Shown here: positions 1 to 8,763 of the stretch, piece by piece
How positions within the stretch are numbered: the stretch's first letter is position 1
Layout: each line of letters opens with the position of its first letter
Source: Microbacteriaceae bacterium
Lineage (GTDB): Bacteria; Actinomycetota; Actinomycetes; Actinomycetales; Microbacteriaceae
Assembly: GCA_025465035.1 (NCBI GenBank)
Contig: JAODMH010000192.1
Coordinates: 1 to 36,705, forward strand
Length of the DNA: 36,705 nucleotides
Direction of reading: 5' to 3'
Program-made: the position numbers and the translations under genes
Notes under the pieces: model-generated
Database searches by the model: none
What the model was told of the DNA's origin: nothing
The model's input: the letters and a program-made list of their open reading frames with translations, nothing else

Positions 1-1
1 G

Positions 2-1795
2 TCGGCCGAACCCGGCACCGAGCCGCGCAAGATCGGCGATCTCTACGCGAGCTTCCTCGACGAGGAGCGCATCCGGGAACTCGGGGCGACGCCGCTCGAG
101 CCCCTCCTCGCCGAGGTCGACGCCGTCGGATCCATCGCCGATCTCCTCGACACTCTCGGTCGTCTCGAACGACGCGGCATGAGCGGCTTCTCGCAGCTCT
201 TCGTCGACAACGACCCGGGCAACCCAGAGCGCTACCTCGTCTTCCTCGAGCAGGCCGGAATCGGCCTTCCCGACGAGTCGTACTACCGCGAGGAGAAGTT
301 CGCCGAGGTGCGCACCGCCTACGTCGCCTTCATCACGCGGATGTTGGCGCTCGCCGGCCGCGACGGGGAGGGTCACCGCAGCGCGGCGGCCGCAGCATCC
401 CGCATCTTCGCCCTGGAGACCGACATCGCCGGCCACCACTGGGACAACGTGAAGAGCCGCGACAGCGAGGCCACCTACAACCCGATGCCGTGGACCGACG
501 CCCGCGCGCTCGCGTCCGTCGAGGAGATCGTCGACGGAGCCGACCTCGACATCTGGAAGGGCGGCCTTGATGTTCCGGCCGGCTCTCTGGACGAGGTCGT
601 CGTCCGCCAGCCGAGCTTCGTCACCGGACTCGCGCGCCTTCTGGCCTCCGACCGGCTCGAGAGCTGGATCGACTGGCTCGCGTGGCAGGTCGTCCGCTCG
701 AACGCCGCCTACCTGAGCGACGAGTTCGTCGAGGCCAACTTCGACTTCTACGGTAAGACCCTCACCGGAACGCCCGAGCTGCGTGCCCGCTGGAAGCGCG
801 GAGTCTCGCTCGTGGAGGGCTCGCTCGGAGAAGCGGTCGGTCGCGTCTACGTCGAGCGGCACTTCCCCGAGGAGGCGAAGGCCAGCATGGACGTGCTGGT
901 CGCCAACCTCGTCGAGGCGTACCGCCAGAGCATCACCGACCTCGCCTGGATGACGGATGCCACCCGCCATCGTGCCCTCGAGAAGCTCGACAAGTTCACC
1001 CCCAAGATCGGTTACCCGGTGAAGTGGCGGGACTACTCGACGCTGTCGATCGATGCCGGTGACCTGATCGCGAACGTGCGTGCGACCAGCGAGTTCGAGT
1101 TCCAGCGCGAACTCGGCAAGATCGGCAAGCCGCTCGACCGCGATGAGTGGTTCATGACGCCGCAGACCATCAACGCGTACTACAACCCCGGATTCAACGA
1201 GATCGTGTTTCCGGCCGCCATCCTGCAGTTTCCCTTCTTCGATGAGACGCGGGATGCCGCGGCCAACTACGGTGCGATCGGCGCCGTCATCGGCCACGAG
1301 ATCGGTCACGGCTTCGACGATCAGGGTTCCAAGTACGACGGCGACGGACGCCTCACCGACTGGTGGACCGCAGAAGATCGCGCCGCTTTCGAGAAACTCA
1401 CCGCGTCGCTCATCGAGCAGTACAACGCGCTGGCACCGCGTCAGGTTCCCGACCATCATGTCAACGGTGCCCTCACGATCGGCGAGAACATCGGTGATCT
1501 CGGTGGCCTCTCGATCGCCTGGAAGGCGTACCTCATCTCGCTCCGCGGCGAGCAGCCGCCCGTGATCGATGGCTTCACCGGCGCCGAGCGCTTCTTCCTG
1601 TCCTGGGCGCAGGCTTGGCAGCTCAAGGCTCGTGACGAGGAGGTCATCCGCCTCATCTCCATCGATCCGCATTCCCCCAACGAGTTTCGCTGCAACCAGA
1701 TTGTTCGCAACATCGACGGCTTCTATGAGACCTTTGCTGTGACCGAATCCGACGAGCTGTGGCTCAGCCCAGAAGAGCGTGTGACTATTTGGTAG
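2..1795 (+). CDS. pepO: M13 family zinc metallopeptidase (neprilysin/PepO type), 5' end outside the window
   Basis: The frame is open from base 2, so the true start lies upstream and an internal ATG at 179 is not the start. The visible 597 residues cover most of an M13 peptidase. Family landmarks are in order: the substrate-binding NAYYNP block followed by NEIVFPAAILQFPFF, the zinc motif HEIGH (1295-1309), and downstream ENIGDLGG, which supplies the third zinc ligand Glu. The end is typical: an RCNQIVRN block, then a C-terminal Trp. M13 enzymes cleave short peptides; in bacteria they may be cytoplasmic or exported, and the missing N-terminus prevents a decision here. The following gene overlaps its 3' end, so the two are probably co-transcribed. 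Family assignment is secure; substrate is unknown. Confidence 0.95.
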   Translation, partial: SAEPGTEPRKIGDLYASFLDEERIRELGATPLEPLLAEVDAVGSIADLLDTLGRLERRGMSGFSQLFVDNDPGNPERYLVFLEQAGIGLPDESYYREEKFAEVRTAYVAFITRMLALAGRDGEGHRSAAAAASRIFALETDIAGHHWDNVKSRDSEATYNPMPWTDARALASVEEIVDGADLDIWKGGLDVPAGSLDEVVVRQPSFVTGLARLLASDRLESWIDWLAWQVVRSNAAYLSDEFVEANFDFYGKTLTGTPELRARWKRGVSLVEGSLGEAVGRVYVERHFPEEAKASMDVLVANLVEAYRQSITDLAWMTDATRHRALEKLDKFTPKIGYPVKWRDYSTLSIDAGDLIANVRATSEFEFQRELGKIGKPLDRDEWFMTPQTINAYYNPGFNEIVFPAAILQFPFFDETRDAAANYGAIGAVIGHEIGHGFDDQGSKYDGDGRLTDWWTAEDRAAFEKLTASLIEQYNALAPRQVPDHHVNGALTIGENIGDLGGLSIAWKAYLISLRGEQPPVIDGFTGAERFFLSWAQAWQLKARDEEVIRLISIDPHSPNEFRCNQIVRNIDGFYETFAVTESDELWLSPEERVTIW

Positions 1796-2697
1796 CTGGC
1801 ATCCGGGAAAACGAACGCCGTTCGTCGCTTCGCGCTCCTCGCGCGGGGCGGCATCGCGGAGCCGAGGGAGTAGAGAACTTCTCCGGCGGATTCGCCGCGC
1901 TCGGACAACTGGCCTACGCAGGTGCCAAGGTCTCGGCGCACGTCATCGACCTGCGCAGCGGTCTCACCCTCGTCTCGATCGATGACCGCATCGTCCTGCC
2001 AACGGCGAGCATCGGCAACGTCCTGCTCCTCATCGAGGTCTCCGCGAGCATCACCGCTCGCGAGGCAGCCGGATACGGGATCCTCGACAAGACTCCGGCG
2101 GACATCGTCGGAGAGTCTGGCCTGTGGCATCACCTGCAGGCCCCGGCACTTCCGGTCGCGGACGTCGCCGCGCTGGTCGGGGCGACGAACGACAATCTCG
2201 CGACGAATGTATTGCTCCGCCTGGTGGGCCTCGAAGCTGTGCGTGCCAGAGCCGACTCGCTCGGCCTCACGCGCACGGCCCTGCTCGATCTCGTTCGCAA
2301 CAACCGAGGACCGGATGACGCGCCGCAAATGTCCGTCGGATCGGCGGCAGAACTCGCCTGGCTGTTCTCGGCGCTCTCCCGCGGGCAGATCGTCGATCAT
2401 GCCACCAGCGATCGCGTGCTCGGTTGGCTGTCCCTCGGCTCGGACCTCTCCATGGTGGCGAGCGCCTTCGGCCTCGATCCGTTCTCTCATCGCGTAACGG
2501 ACCATGGCATCCAGCTCGTCAACGCGACGGGAACCGACGCCGGCGTGCGCTCGGAGGCCGGCTTGCTCAGCGGATCCCGCACCGGCGTCGCCTATGCGGT
2601 CACCGTGCAGTTCGCGGATTCCGGGCTGGCTACCCGGCTGCGGGTGCTCGAGGCCATGCGCACCTTCGGGTACGACCTGCTCGAATACGTACACTGA
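1759..2697 (+). CDS. Class A beta-lactamase-fold (penicillin-recognising) protein with degenerate active site
   Basis: The protein is about 312 aa from GTG 1759, overlapping pepO by 37 nt. TTG 1789, with AGAAGAG upstream, is an equally plausible start. The fold is recognisable from the spacing of three class A motifs, but each is altered. The SxxK position reads SIGN (Ser84-Asn87, 2008-2019), the SDN position reads NDN (from 2188), and the KTG position reads ATG (from 2524, within NATGTDAGVR). No obvious omega-loop Glu is visible. The general-base Lys, the SDN Ser and the KTG Lys are therefore all missing, although the rest looks intact and the frame is clean. No clear signal peptide is seen. 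I infer a non-catalytic or repurposed member; penicillin hydrolysis is not expected. Confidence 0.75.
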   Translation: MAQPRRACDYLVAGIRENERRSSLRAPRAGRHRGAEGVENFSGGFAALGQLAYAGAKVSAHVIDLRSGLTLVSIDDRIVLPTASIGNVLLLIEVSASITAREAAGYGILDKTPADIVGESGLWHHLQAPALPVADVAALVGATNDNLATNVLLRLVGLEAVRARADSLGLTRTALLDLVRNNRGPDDAPQMSVGSAAELAWLFSALSRGQIVDHATSDRVLGWLSLGSDLSMVASAFGLDPFSHRVTDHGIQLVNATGTDAGVRSEAGLLSGSRTGVAYAVTVQFADSGLATRLRVLEAMRTFGYDLLEYVH

Positions 2698-2715
2698 GAT
2701 CTTTCGTGAGTCGTG

Positions 2716-2749
2716 CCCCCAATCGGGGGTGTTGTCCCCAGAAGAGGGG
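2716..2749. promoter_or_regulatory. Tandem CCCC-N6-GGGG palindromes, candidate operator for the surface protein
   Basis: Two palindromes of the form CCCC-N6-GGGG lie at 2716-2729 and 2736-2749, with centres exactly 20 bp apart (about two helical turns). A -10-like TATAGG/TAGGCT at 2754-2761 follows, with TTGTCC at 2732-2737 as a poor -35. The placement suggests an activator or repressor binding as a tandem dimer next to the polymerase. Two tandem RNA hairpins are an alternative reading, but no U-tract follows. Confidence 0.5.
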
Positions 2750-2838
2750 ACCGTATAGGCTCAGGCGCGGCACTTGAGTCGAGGTACCCGAAACCCCGAC
2801 CGACCCGAACGTGCCCACAAAAGTTGGACTGATTCCCC

Positions 2839-4875
2839 ATGTCGCTCCCCCGGCGACCGAGGCTCCTTACCCCCGCCCGGTCTCATACCCGTTCGCTGTT
2901 TTTCGCTCCCCACGCCGGTTTTCTCCGGCATCGCCTCACGGCGGTGCTCTCGGCGCTCACGACTGCCTTCCTCGCCGTCGGCCTCGTTGCCGTCGGCGTC
3001 GCGGCACCCGCCAGCGCTGTTGCCGCCAAGAACACCATCACCGCGGTGGTGAGTTGCAGTAGCGACTACCACTGGACGGTCACCTGGTCGGTGCAGAACA
3101 CCTCCAGCGCCTCCGAGACGATCTCCGCCTCCAGCGACACCGCCCTCGTGCCGGTCGGCACGGCCATCGGCGCTGGCGAGACGAAGACCTTCACCGAGAC
3201 CTTCAGCGGACCTGTCGATAAGACCCTCATCCTCGACGGGGAGTGGCCGTACTCGGTCAAGAGCCACGACCAGGGCAGCATCACGACCGGGCAGTTCACC
3301 GGTACCTGTGCTGCGCCGCCACCACCACCGCCGACCGCCACCTGTGTCCCCGACTCAGCCATCAGTTACACCTACAGCACCGCCACCAATAGCGGCGCCG
3401 TCACTGTAGCTAAGCCGGCCAACTCGACCGGCGTGCTCTGCACCCCGCTCTATGTCACGGCGACCAGCTGGAAGTTCACCCAGAATGCCGTCTGGCCGCA
3501 GACCCTCGACCAGGTGCAGAAGCTCGCCATCACGGCATCCGGGACCTATCCGTATTCCGCCGCGCTCGCCTGTGGACAGGGAGACATCTACGCCTCCCGG
3601 GGAAGCTTCGTCGAGCCGACCTCGACTCTCGCCGGCTCGCAAGCCTGGGAGACGTTCCTGAGTGGATACGGCTTCGCCACGAGCACGCCAGGCAACTCGT
3701 ACACGGTGCAGCCATACGACTGCTATGGGCTCGCCACTCCTGTCGCCCCGAGCGTGACATCCGTCACTGCCTGCGGGACGTACGGAACGGTCACTGCGGC
3801 CATGACGACCGGTGTGGTCTACGTGGTCACATTCGACAAGACCACGGGTGCCTACACCGTCACCGCGACTCCGGCCGCCGGATACCACTTCACGGGCTAC
3901 CAGACGGTGACGTTCACCGGCAATACCGGCACCTACACGGAGTGCCCACCGGTTGTGGTGCCGCCGACACCGCGCACGAACATCGTCGCGGTCTGTGGCG
4001 TTGCGGATGTGCACATCAGCAACGATTTCACTCCGGCCGAGCACACGATCGGCCAGGACTTCACGGCGCAGATCTTCGTCGACGGACAGTTGAAGGACAC
4101 CGTCCTGGTGGCGTCGGGCTCGTCCACGAGCAACCACTACACCTTTGTCAATGACAGCGGAGAGCACCTCATCGAGGTCAAGGTGAACGGCGGTCTGATC
4201 GGCTCGACGACGGTCGAGTCGGCTTGCGCGCTCGTCACCGCGGCCGACCCCACCGCCCAGACCTGCGTCGACAACCAGCTGGTTGACGGCCAGATCTTCG
4301 TGGCTCTCAACGACCACATCGTCTACAGGATCGATGGCACCGTCGTGACGACCTCCTACACGAGCGTCACCACCGGAACGCATGACGTCACCGCCGAGCT
4401 TGTGGACCCGAACGCGGGCTACACGCTTCAGGGCGAGGCGCATTGGACCTTCGTCGTGCCAGGCGCTCCGACGGACTGCGGACAGCTCGTAACCCATCCG
4501 CTCGTGACCCCGACGCTCAGCAGTTCGAACCAGAGCTGCTCGGCCCAGGGCTTCTACACGCTGGATGCTGTGGAGGGCGTCGTCTGGACAGTGAACGGCA
4601 CCATCGTTCCGGCCGGCACCTACGCTGTCACGTCGGCGAAGACGGTCGAGGTTCTCGCCTCGACGGTTTCCTCCGACTTCGGATTCGAGCAGGATGCACA
4701 GACCGATTGGACCCTGACCTTTACGGATCCGGCGAACTGCGGCCAGCTCAATACCCTCGCCTTCACCGGGGCGGGTGGTGACACCGGCGGCATGCTCATC
4801 GTCGGCCTGCTGTTCCTCCTCGCCGGTGCCGGTGTCTACACCGTCGGCCGGGTGAAGAGGGCTCGCGCCGAGTAG
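2839..4875 (+). CDS. Secreted, wall-anchored surface protein with LAxTG sorting signal
   Basis: The protein has 678 aa. An Arg-rich N-region (1-32) precedes a hydrophobic signal segment (33-57) with likely cleavage after APASA (residue 60). The mature part is Thr/Ser/Val-rich beta-type sequence in several modules, separated by a PPPPPP linker near residue 160 and a second VVPPTP linker. One module (GTVTAA...GYHFTGYQTVTFTG) looks like small extracellular beta domains. Two copies of a CGQL element, one before PLVTPTLSSSN and one just before the sorting signal, suggest internal repetition. The C-terminus is a complete sorting signal: LAFTG (640-644), a Gly-rich hydrophobic span, then RVKRARAE. 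LAxTG is the form used by class E sortases in actinobacteria. The start is the first one after the in-frame stop at 2830 and has no strong RBS. Ligand or function cannot be inferred. Confidence 0.85.
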   Translation: MSLPRRPRLLTPARSHTRSLFFAPHAGFLRHRLTAVLSALTTAFLAVGLVAVGVAAPASAVAAKNTITAVVSCSSDYHWTVTWSVQNTSSASETISASSDTALVPVGTAIGAGETKTFTETFSGPVDKTLILDGEWPYSVKSHDQGSITTGQFTGTCAAPPPPPPTATCVPDSAISYTYSTATNSGAVTVAKPANSTGVLCTPLYVTATSWKFTQNAVWPQTLDQVQKLAITASGTYPYSAALACGQGDIYASRGSFVEPTSTLAGSQAWETFLSGYGFATSTPGNSYTVQPYDCYGLATPVAPSVTSVTACGTYGTVTAAMTTGVVYVVTFDKTTGAYTVTATPAAGYHFTGYQTVTFTGNTGTYTECPPVVVPPTPRTNIVAVCGVADVHISNDFTPAEHTIGQDFTAQIFVDGQLKDTVLVASGSSTSNHYTFVNDSGEHLIEVKVNGGLIGSTTVESACALVTAADPTAQTCVDNQLVDGQIFVALNDHIVYRIDGTVVTTSYTSVTTGTHDVTAELVDPNAGYTLQGEAHWTFVVPGAPTDCGQLVTHPLVTPTLSSSNQSCSAQGFYTLDAVEGVVWTVNGTIVPAGTYAVTSAKTVEVLASTVSSDFGFEQDAQTDWTLTFTDPANCGQLNTLAFTGAGGDTGGMLIVGLLFLLAGAGVYTVGRVKRARAE

Positions 4876-4888
4876 CACCGACCGATCC

Positions 4889-4929
4889 GGATGCCCCGAC
4901 CTCCTCATTGCGAGGGGGCCGGGGCATCC
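4889..4929 (+). terminator. Strong hairpin after the surface-protein gene
   Basis: A perfect 10-bp outer stem (GGATGCCCCG 4889-4898 with CGGGGCATCC 4920-4929) encloses a 7-bp inner stem (4900-4906 with 4912-4918, one G-T pair) and an ATTGC loop. It begins 13 nt past the stop codon. There is no T-tract, as is common for actinobacterial terminators. Confidence 0.65.
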
Positions 4930-4950
4930 ATCGGTCGCACGCCCGGCCCG

Positions 4951-5005
4951 AGATGTCGCTAATCGACCAAAAGCCGCGCCGTTAGGTCGATCCGTGACAA
5001 CTCGA
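4951..5005. repeat. Dispersed intergenic palindromic repeat, copy 1
   Basis: An imperfect inverted repeat: left arm GTCGCTAATCGACC (4955-4968), 16-nt centre, right arm 4985-5005 ending GTGACAACTCGA. A second copy in reverse orientation lies at 25371-25428, with matching arms and a centre of identical length but different sequence. Both copies sit between convergent genes. Confidence 0.7.
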
Positions 5006-5034
5006 CGGCGCGGGTGGGCGCGGGGCGCCGCGGG

Positions 5035-6300
5035 TCAGGCGCGGCGGTCGCGCAGCACGTTGCGCACAGCAGCCGGGACATCGATGCCGAAGAGGGCCGC
5101 CACGGCGTCGCTGAACTCCTGTCCATCACCGGACCTGGCCAGTTCTCGCGCGCGGACGGACGGCGTATGCAGCAGCACACCGGCCAGGTGGCGCAGTGCG
5201 GCCTCGATCCGGCCGTCATCGTCGCCGCGCGCTCTGGCGCGTTCGATCTCGGCGTCCAGAAGCCCGAAGACATGGCTGCGCAGGGCGATGACCGCGGGGG
5301 TGAGCGACTGCTCCGCCGTGAGAGCGGCGAACTCGGATGCGGCTTCGCTCACGATTGCGCGCGCATCGCTCGTGGCGTTCAGCTCTTCGAGCGGCGCGTG
5401 GATGCGGATCGTCTCCAGGTCGAGCAACTCGATCCCGTCGATCCTCGCGACGGCCGCCTCCACATTGCGCGGGAGGCCCAGGTCGATGACGATGCGGTAG
5501 CGACCGGCGCTCAGTACCGAGGTCGTGACGACCGGGGTCTCCGATGAGGTGCAGGTGATGACGACATCGGCGGCCTCGAGCGCCGCGACGAGATCGGTGG
5601 CGGCGGTGAGCGAGAGCCGGGTAGCGAATTTGGCGGCTCGACCAGAGGGCGAGAAGACGGTGAGGTCGTCGGCGCCGCGATCGCGGAGCGCGGCAACCGT
5701 CGTACCGGCGTACTGACCGGTTCCGACGATGAGCACTCGGGCCTGCGACCAGTCGGCGATGCGGCTCGAGGCGAGTTCGAGACCGAGGCGCACGAGTGAA
5801 CGGCCGGCTGCGCCGACGGCGGTCTGACTCTTCACGCCGCGAGATGTCTTCGCCGCGTTTTGGAACAGCCGTTCGAGACCGGATGACGTCGTTCCGGCGG
5901 TTCGCGCCTCAATGAGTGCGCGGCGCACCTGGCCAGCGATCTCATCCTCTCCGACGATCACGGATTCCAGTCCCGACGACACCGCGAAGAGATGCTCGGC
6001 CACCGGGTCGCCGCACAGCACGGTGACGGAGTCGCGCAGGTCATCCGGGTCGACGCCGCTCGCCTGGCCGATCACCTGGACCGTGGTGGCGACGGCGTCG
6101 GCGACATCCGCCGTCGCGACGAGGGTTTCGTCGATCTCGAGGTAGGCCTCGAAGCGATTGCAGGTGGCGAGTACGACGGCCCCGGAAACGAGGTCGCTCG
6201 TGCTGACCAGGGTTCCCGCCGCTCCCGGAGCACCGATCGAAAGCTTTTCGAGAAGATCGAAGCTCGCGTTGTGGTGGTTGGCGGTGAGACACAGAAGCAC
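5035..6300 (-). CDS. hemA: Glutamyl-tRNA reductase
   Basis: A 421-aa protein catalysing the NADPH-dependent reduction of glutamyl-tRNA(Glu) to glutamate-1-semialdehyde, the committed step of C5 tetrapyrrole synthesis. The catalytic Cys47 sits in the diagnostic [11 protein letters not shown] block. [13 protein letters not shown] segment corresponds to the family's GExQIxGQVK motif. A Rossmann segment ([17 protein letters not shown]) is followed by an NADPH-domain TCTSS stretch and a C-terminal helical dimerisation region. It is transcribed divergently from hemE, and the ATG start is fixed by a -10 box 6 nt upstream. Its product is used by HemL at the far end of the cluster (14328-15665). Confidence 0.96.
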   Translation of the reverse strand: MLLCLTANHHNASFDLLEKLSIGAPGAAGTLVSTSDLVSGAVVLATCNRFEAYLEIDETLVATADVADAVATTVQVIGQASGVDPDDLRDSVTVLCGDPVAEHLFAVSSGLESVIVGEDEIAGQVRRALIEARTAGTTSSGLERLFQNAAKTSRGVKSQTAVGAAGRSLVRLGLELASSRIADWSQARVLIVGTGQYAGTTVAALRDRGADDLTVFSPSGRAAKFATRLSLTAATDLVAALEAADVVITCTSSETPVVTTSVLSAGRYRIVIDLGLPRNVEAAVARIDGIELLDLETIRIHAPLEELNATSDARAIVSEAASEFAALTAEQSLTPAVIALRSHVFGLLDAEIERARARGDDDGRIEAALRHLAGVLLHTPSVRARELARSGDGQEFSDAVAALFGIDVPAAVRNVLRDRRA

Positions 6301-6375
6301 CGCTCCAGCCTACGTCTGGCAGGCAGTTCCTGCAGCGTGCGAGGCGCCACGGGCGTCTCGCCCATACTTAATCAC
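6301..6375. promoter_or_regulatory. Divergent hemA/hemE promoter region, both probably leaderless
   Basis: On the minus strand TAGGCT (6312-6307) ends 6 nt before the hemA ATG. On the plus strand CATACT (6363-6368) ends 7 nt before the hemE GTG. Such spacing places transcription starts at the start codons. The two promoters share only about 75 bp, so one regulator could control both. Confidence 0.55.
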
Positions 6376-7443
6376 GTGAACCTCCCAGCAAACCACCCGC
6401 TTCTCGACGGTCGGACGGCCCATTCCCCGCTGATTCGGGCCTACCGGGGCGACCGTCCGGAAACGATGCCGGTGTGGTTCATGCGGCAGGCGGGCCGATC
6501 GCTACCGGAGTACAGGGACCTGCGGGTGGGAACGGCGATGCTCGACGCCTGCCTCGACCCGGAACTCTCGAGCGAGATCACCCTCCAGCCCGTGCGGCGT
6601 CACGGCGTCGACGCCGGCATCTTCTTCAGCGACATCGTCGTGCCGATCAAGCTGGCCGGTGTCGACGTGAACATCGTCCCCGGCCGCGGTCCGGTGCTCG
6701 GTGCGCCGATTCGCACTGAAGCGGATGTCGCGGCCCTCCGTCCCCTCGACCAGGAAGCGCTGGCTCCGGTCGCCGAAGGTGTGGCTCGTACGGTTGCCGA
6801 ACTGGGAGCGACACCCCTGATCGGTTTTGCCGGCGCACCCTTCACCCTCGCCGCGTATCTCGTCGAGGGCGGACCATCCAAGGACCATCTCCGCGCCCGC
6901 ACGCTCATGCACGCCGACCCGGCGAGCTGGGATGCTCTACTTGGCTGGGCCGCGGACGTGACCGGCTCGTTTCTGCGGGCACAGGTGCTCGCGGGCGCGA
7001 GCGCTGTGCAACTCTTCGACTCCTGGGTCGGCTCGCTCTCGGTGGCAGACTACGAGGAGCGCGTCGCGCCCTTCTCGGCCCGGGCAATCTCCCACGTGAA
7101 GGATCTCGGCGTTCCGGTCGTGCACTTCGGCGTCGGCACCGCGGAGCTGCTGCCGTCCATGCATGCGATCGGAGTCGACGTCATGGGAATCGACGATCGC
7201 ATCCCGCTCGATGAGGCGTCTCGTCGACTCGGGTCCGCGGTACCGCTGCAGGGGAACATCAATCCGGCACTGCTCGCTGGCCCATGGGCGGTGTTGGAGT
7301 CGCACGTGCTGGACGTGATCGAGCGCGGCCGGGCGGCGCGCAGCCATGTGCTCAACCTCGGCCACGGCGTGCCGCCGGAGACCGATCCCGCTGTGCTCAC
7401 TCGCATCGTGGAGCTCGCCCACGCCCAATCCGCTCATGTCTAG
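6376..7443 (+). CDS. hemE: Uroporphyrinogen III decarboxylase
   Basis: The protein has 355 aa from GTG 6376, chosen because homology begins at NHPLLDG and a -10 box ends 7 nt upstream; the frame stays open further 5' but that part overlaps hemA antisense. The enzyme removes four acetate carboxyls from uroporphyrinogen III to give coproporphyrinogen III. The signature PVWFMRQAGRSLPEYR contains the substrate-binding Arg residues. The catalytic Asp is probably in the FFSDIVVP stretch, and GFAGAPFTLAAYLVEGG is the second family signature. The stop overlaps the cgoX start by 8 nt, indicating translational coupling. Confidence 0.97.
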   Translation: MNLPANHPLLDGRTAHSPLIRAYRGDRPETMPVWFMRQAGRSLPEYRDLRVGTAMLDACLDPELSSEITLQPVRRHGVDAGIFFSDIVVPIKLAGVDVNIVPGRGPVLGAPIRTEADVAALRPLDQEALAPVAEGVARTVAELGATPLIGFAGAPFTLAAYLVEGGPSKDHLRARTLMHADPASWDALLGWAADVTGSFLRAQVLAGASAVQLFDSWVGSLSVADYEERVAPFSARAISHVKDLGVPVVHFGVGTAELLPSMHAIGVDVMGIDDRIPLDEASRRLGSAVPLQGNINPALLAGPWAVLESHVLDVIERGRAARSHVLNLGHGVPPETDPAVLTRIVELAHAQSAHV

Positions 7444-8689
7444 CGTTGTCGTCGTCGGGGGAGGCGTCGCCGGGCTCGTGGTCGCCCGAGAGCTCGCACG
7501 CGGCGGCATGACGGTGACGGTACTCGAGGCATCCGATCGGCTGGGTGGCAAGGTATCGCGTCATACCGTCGCCGGCATCGAATTGGATGCCGGTGCCGAG
7601 AGTTTCTCGACCAGGAAAGGCACCGTCGCGGCGCTCGCCGCGAGCCTCGGCCTCGTGGTCGAGGGCCCGAATCCGAGCGGAGCCTGGCTGCAGGTGTCGA
7701 ATGATCGGGCCTTCCCATTGCCGGAGACCAGCCTGCTCGGCATTCCCGGCACACCACTCGCGGCCGACGTGATCGAGGTGGTCGGTCTGCGTGCTGCACT
7801 GCGCGCGCAGCTCGACGCACTCATGCTCGGCTTCGCCGGGTCGAAGGAGCGCAACTTCGGAAAGCTGGTGCGTCGCAGGATGGGCGCAACGGTGCTCGAG
7901 CGGCTCGTCGCACCCATCACGCTCGGCATTCACTCGCGTCATCCCGACGAACTCGACGTCGACGTCGTCGCTCCCGGCCTGCGCGTGGCGATGGCACGAG
8001 TGGGCTCCCTCGCACACGCCGTGAGCGAACTGCGCGCCGCAGCACCCGCCGGATCCGCCGTCTCGGGCATCTCCGGCGGCATCGTCGCGCTCGTTGACGC
8101 TCTCGCGAATGACCTGCACGGCAGGGGCGCGATCCTGCGTCTCTCCTCGCCCGTCGTCGCTGTGGACGGGGCCGGCGCCACACTGGCCAGCGGGGAACGG
8201 ATGGATGCCGACATCGTCGTGCTCGCGACCTCACTCGCGGTGGCGGCAGAGGCCACGATCACCCTGGCGACGCTGGTTCTCGATGCGCCGCAACTGGATG
8301 GCGCACCGCGCGGCACGGGACTCCTCGTCGTGCCGGGGCTGGACGGCATCCGCGCGAAGGCGCTCACCCACTCGTCGGCGAAGTGGCCGTGGCTCGCCGC
8401 GCGGCTCGCCGACCACCAGCACGTCATCCGTCTCTCTTACGACCGGGTACCGCTCGATGGGCTCAGGGAACAGGCACGCGCGGATGCCGAGAAGCTGCTC
8501 GGCGTCGAGCTGGCGGCGTCGAGCATCCTCGGGTTCGATGCCGTGCAGTGGACGCAGCCTGCCACCGCGCAGCCACCAATCGACGGGGTGACACTCGTCG
8601 GCGAGGGGGTGGCCGGCACCGGACTCGCCGCGGTCGTCGGCCAGGCTCGAAGCGAAGCTGAACGTTTGCTGGAAGCCGTCGGGGGCTAG
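7436..8689 (+). CDS. cgoX: Coproporphyrinogen III oxidase (HemY/HemG2 flavoprotein, coproporphyrin branch)
   Basis: A 417-aa FAD enzyme that oxidises coproporphyrinogen III to coproporphyrin III in the Gram-positive branch. The ATG at 7436 lies inside the end of hemE and is followed at once by the dinucleotide-binding motif VVVVGGGVAGLVVARELARGG, then ASDRLGGKV and AGAESFSTRKG. A C-terminal GEGVAGTGLAAVVGQA stretch matches the second FAD contact. It is somewhat shorter than the usual 450-470 aa of the family, with no sign of a frameshift. The presence of hemQ nearby supports coproporphyrinogen rather than protoporphyrinogen as substrate. Confidence 0.92.
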   Translation: MSSVVVVGGGVAGLVVARELARGGMTVTVLEASDRLGGKVSRHTVAGIELDAGAESFSTRKGTVAALAASLGLVVEGPNPSGAWLQVSNDRAFPLPETSLLGIPGTPLAADVIEVVGLRAALRAQLDALMLGFAGSKERNFGKLVRRRMGATVLERLVAPITLGIHSRHPDELDVDVVAPGLRVAMARVGSLAHAVSELRAAAPAGSAVSGISGGIVALVDALANDLHGRGAILRLSSPVVAVDGAGATLASGERMDADIVVLATSLAVAAEATITLATLVLDAPQLDGAPRGTGLLVVPGLDGIRAKALTHSSAKWPWLAARLADHQHVIRLSYDRVPLDGLREQARADAEKLLGVELAASSILGFDAVQWTQPATAQPPIDGVTLVGEGVAGTGLAAVVGQARSEAERLLEAVGG

Positions 8690-8763
8690 CGAGGGAGGGC
8701 TACTCTGGAAAAGAGTTACCCACATTCACTTGCGTCTTCGGGCGAAAACGGAACGGAGCACTC

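Noticed and set aside
1759-2697. Functional class A beta-lactamase / resistance gene
   Set aside because: All three catalytic motifs lack their key residues and no omega-loop Glu is evident.
3355-4908. Large minus-strand open frame opposite the surface-protein gene
   Set aside because: Arg/His/Gly/Asp-rich composition is typical of the antisense frame of high-GC genes; the plus strand has a signal peptide and sorting signal. Long antisense frames at 16106-17917, 20857-22308 and 28672-30228 were rejected for the same reason.
5992-6375. Longer hemE with N-terminal extension
   Set aside because: The extension is antisense to hemA and family homology begins just after GTG 6376, which has a -10 box 7 nt upstream.
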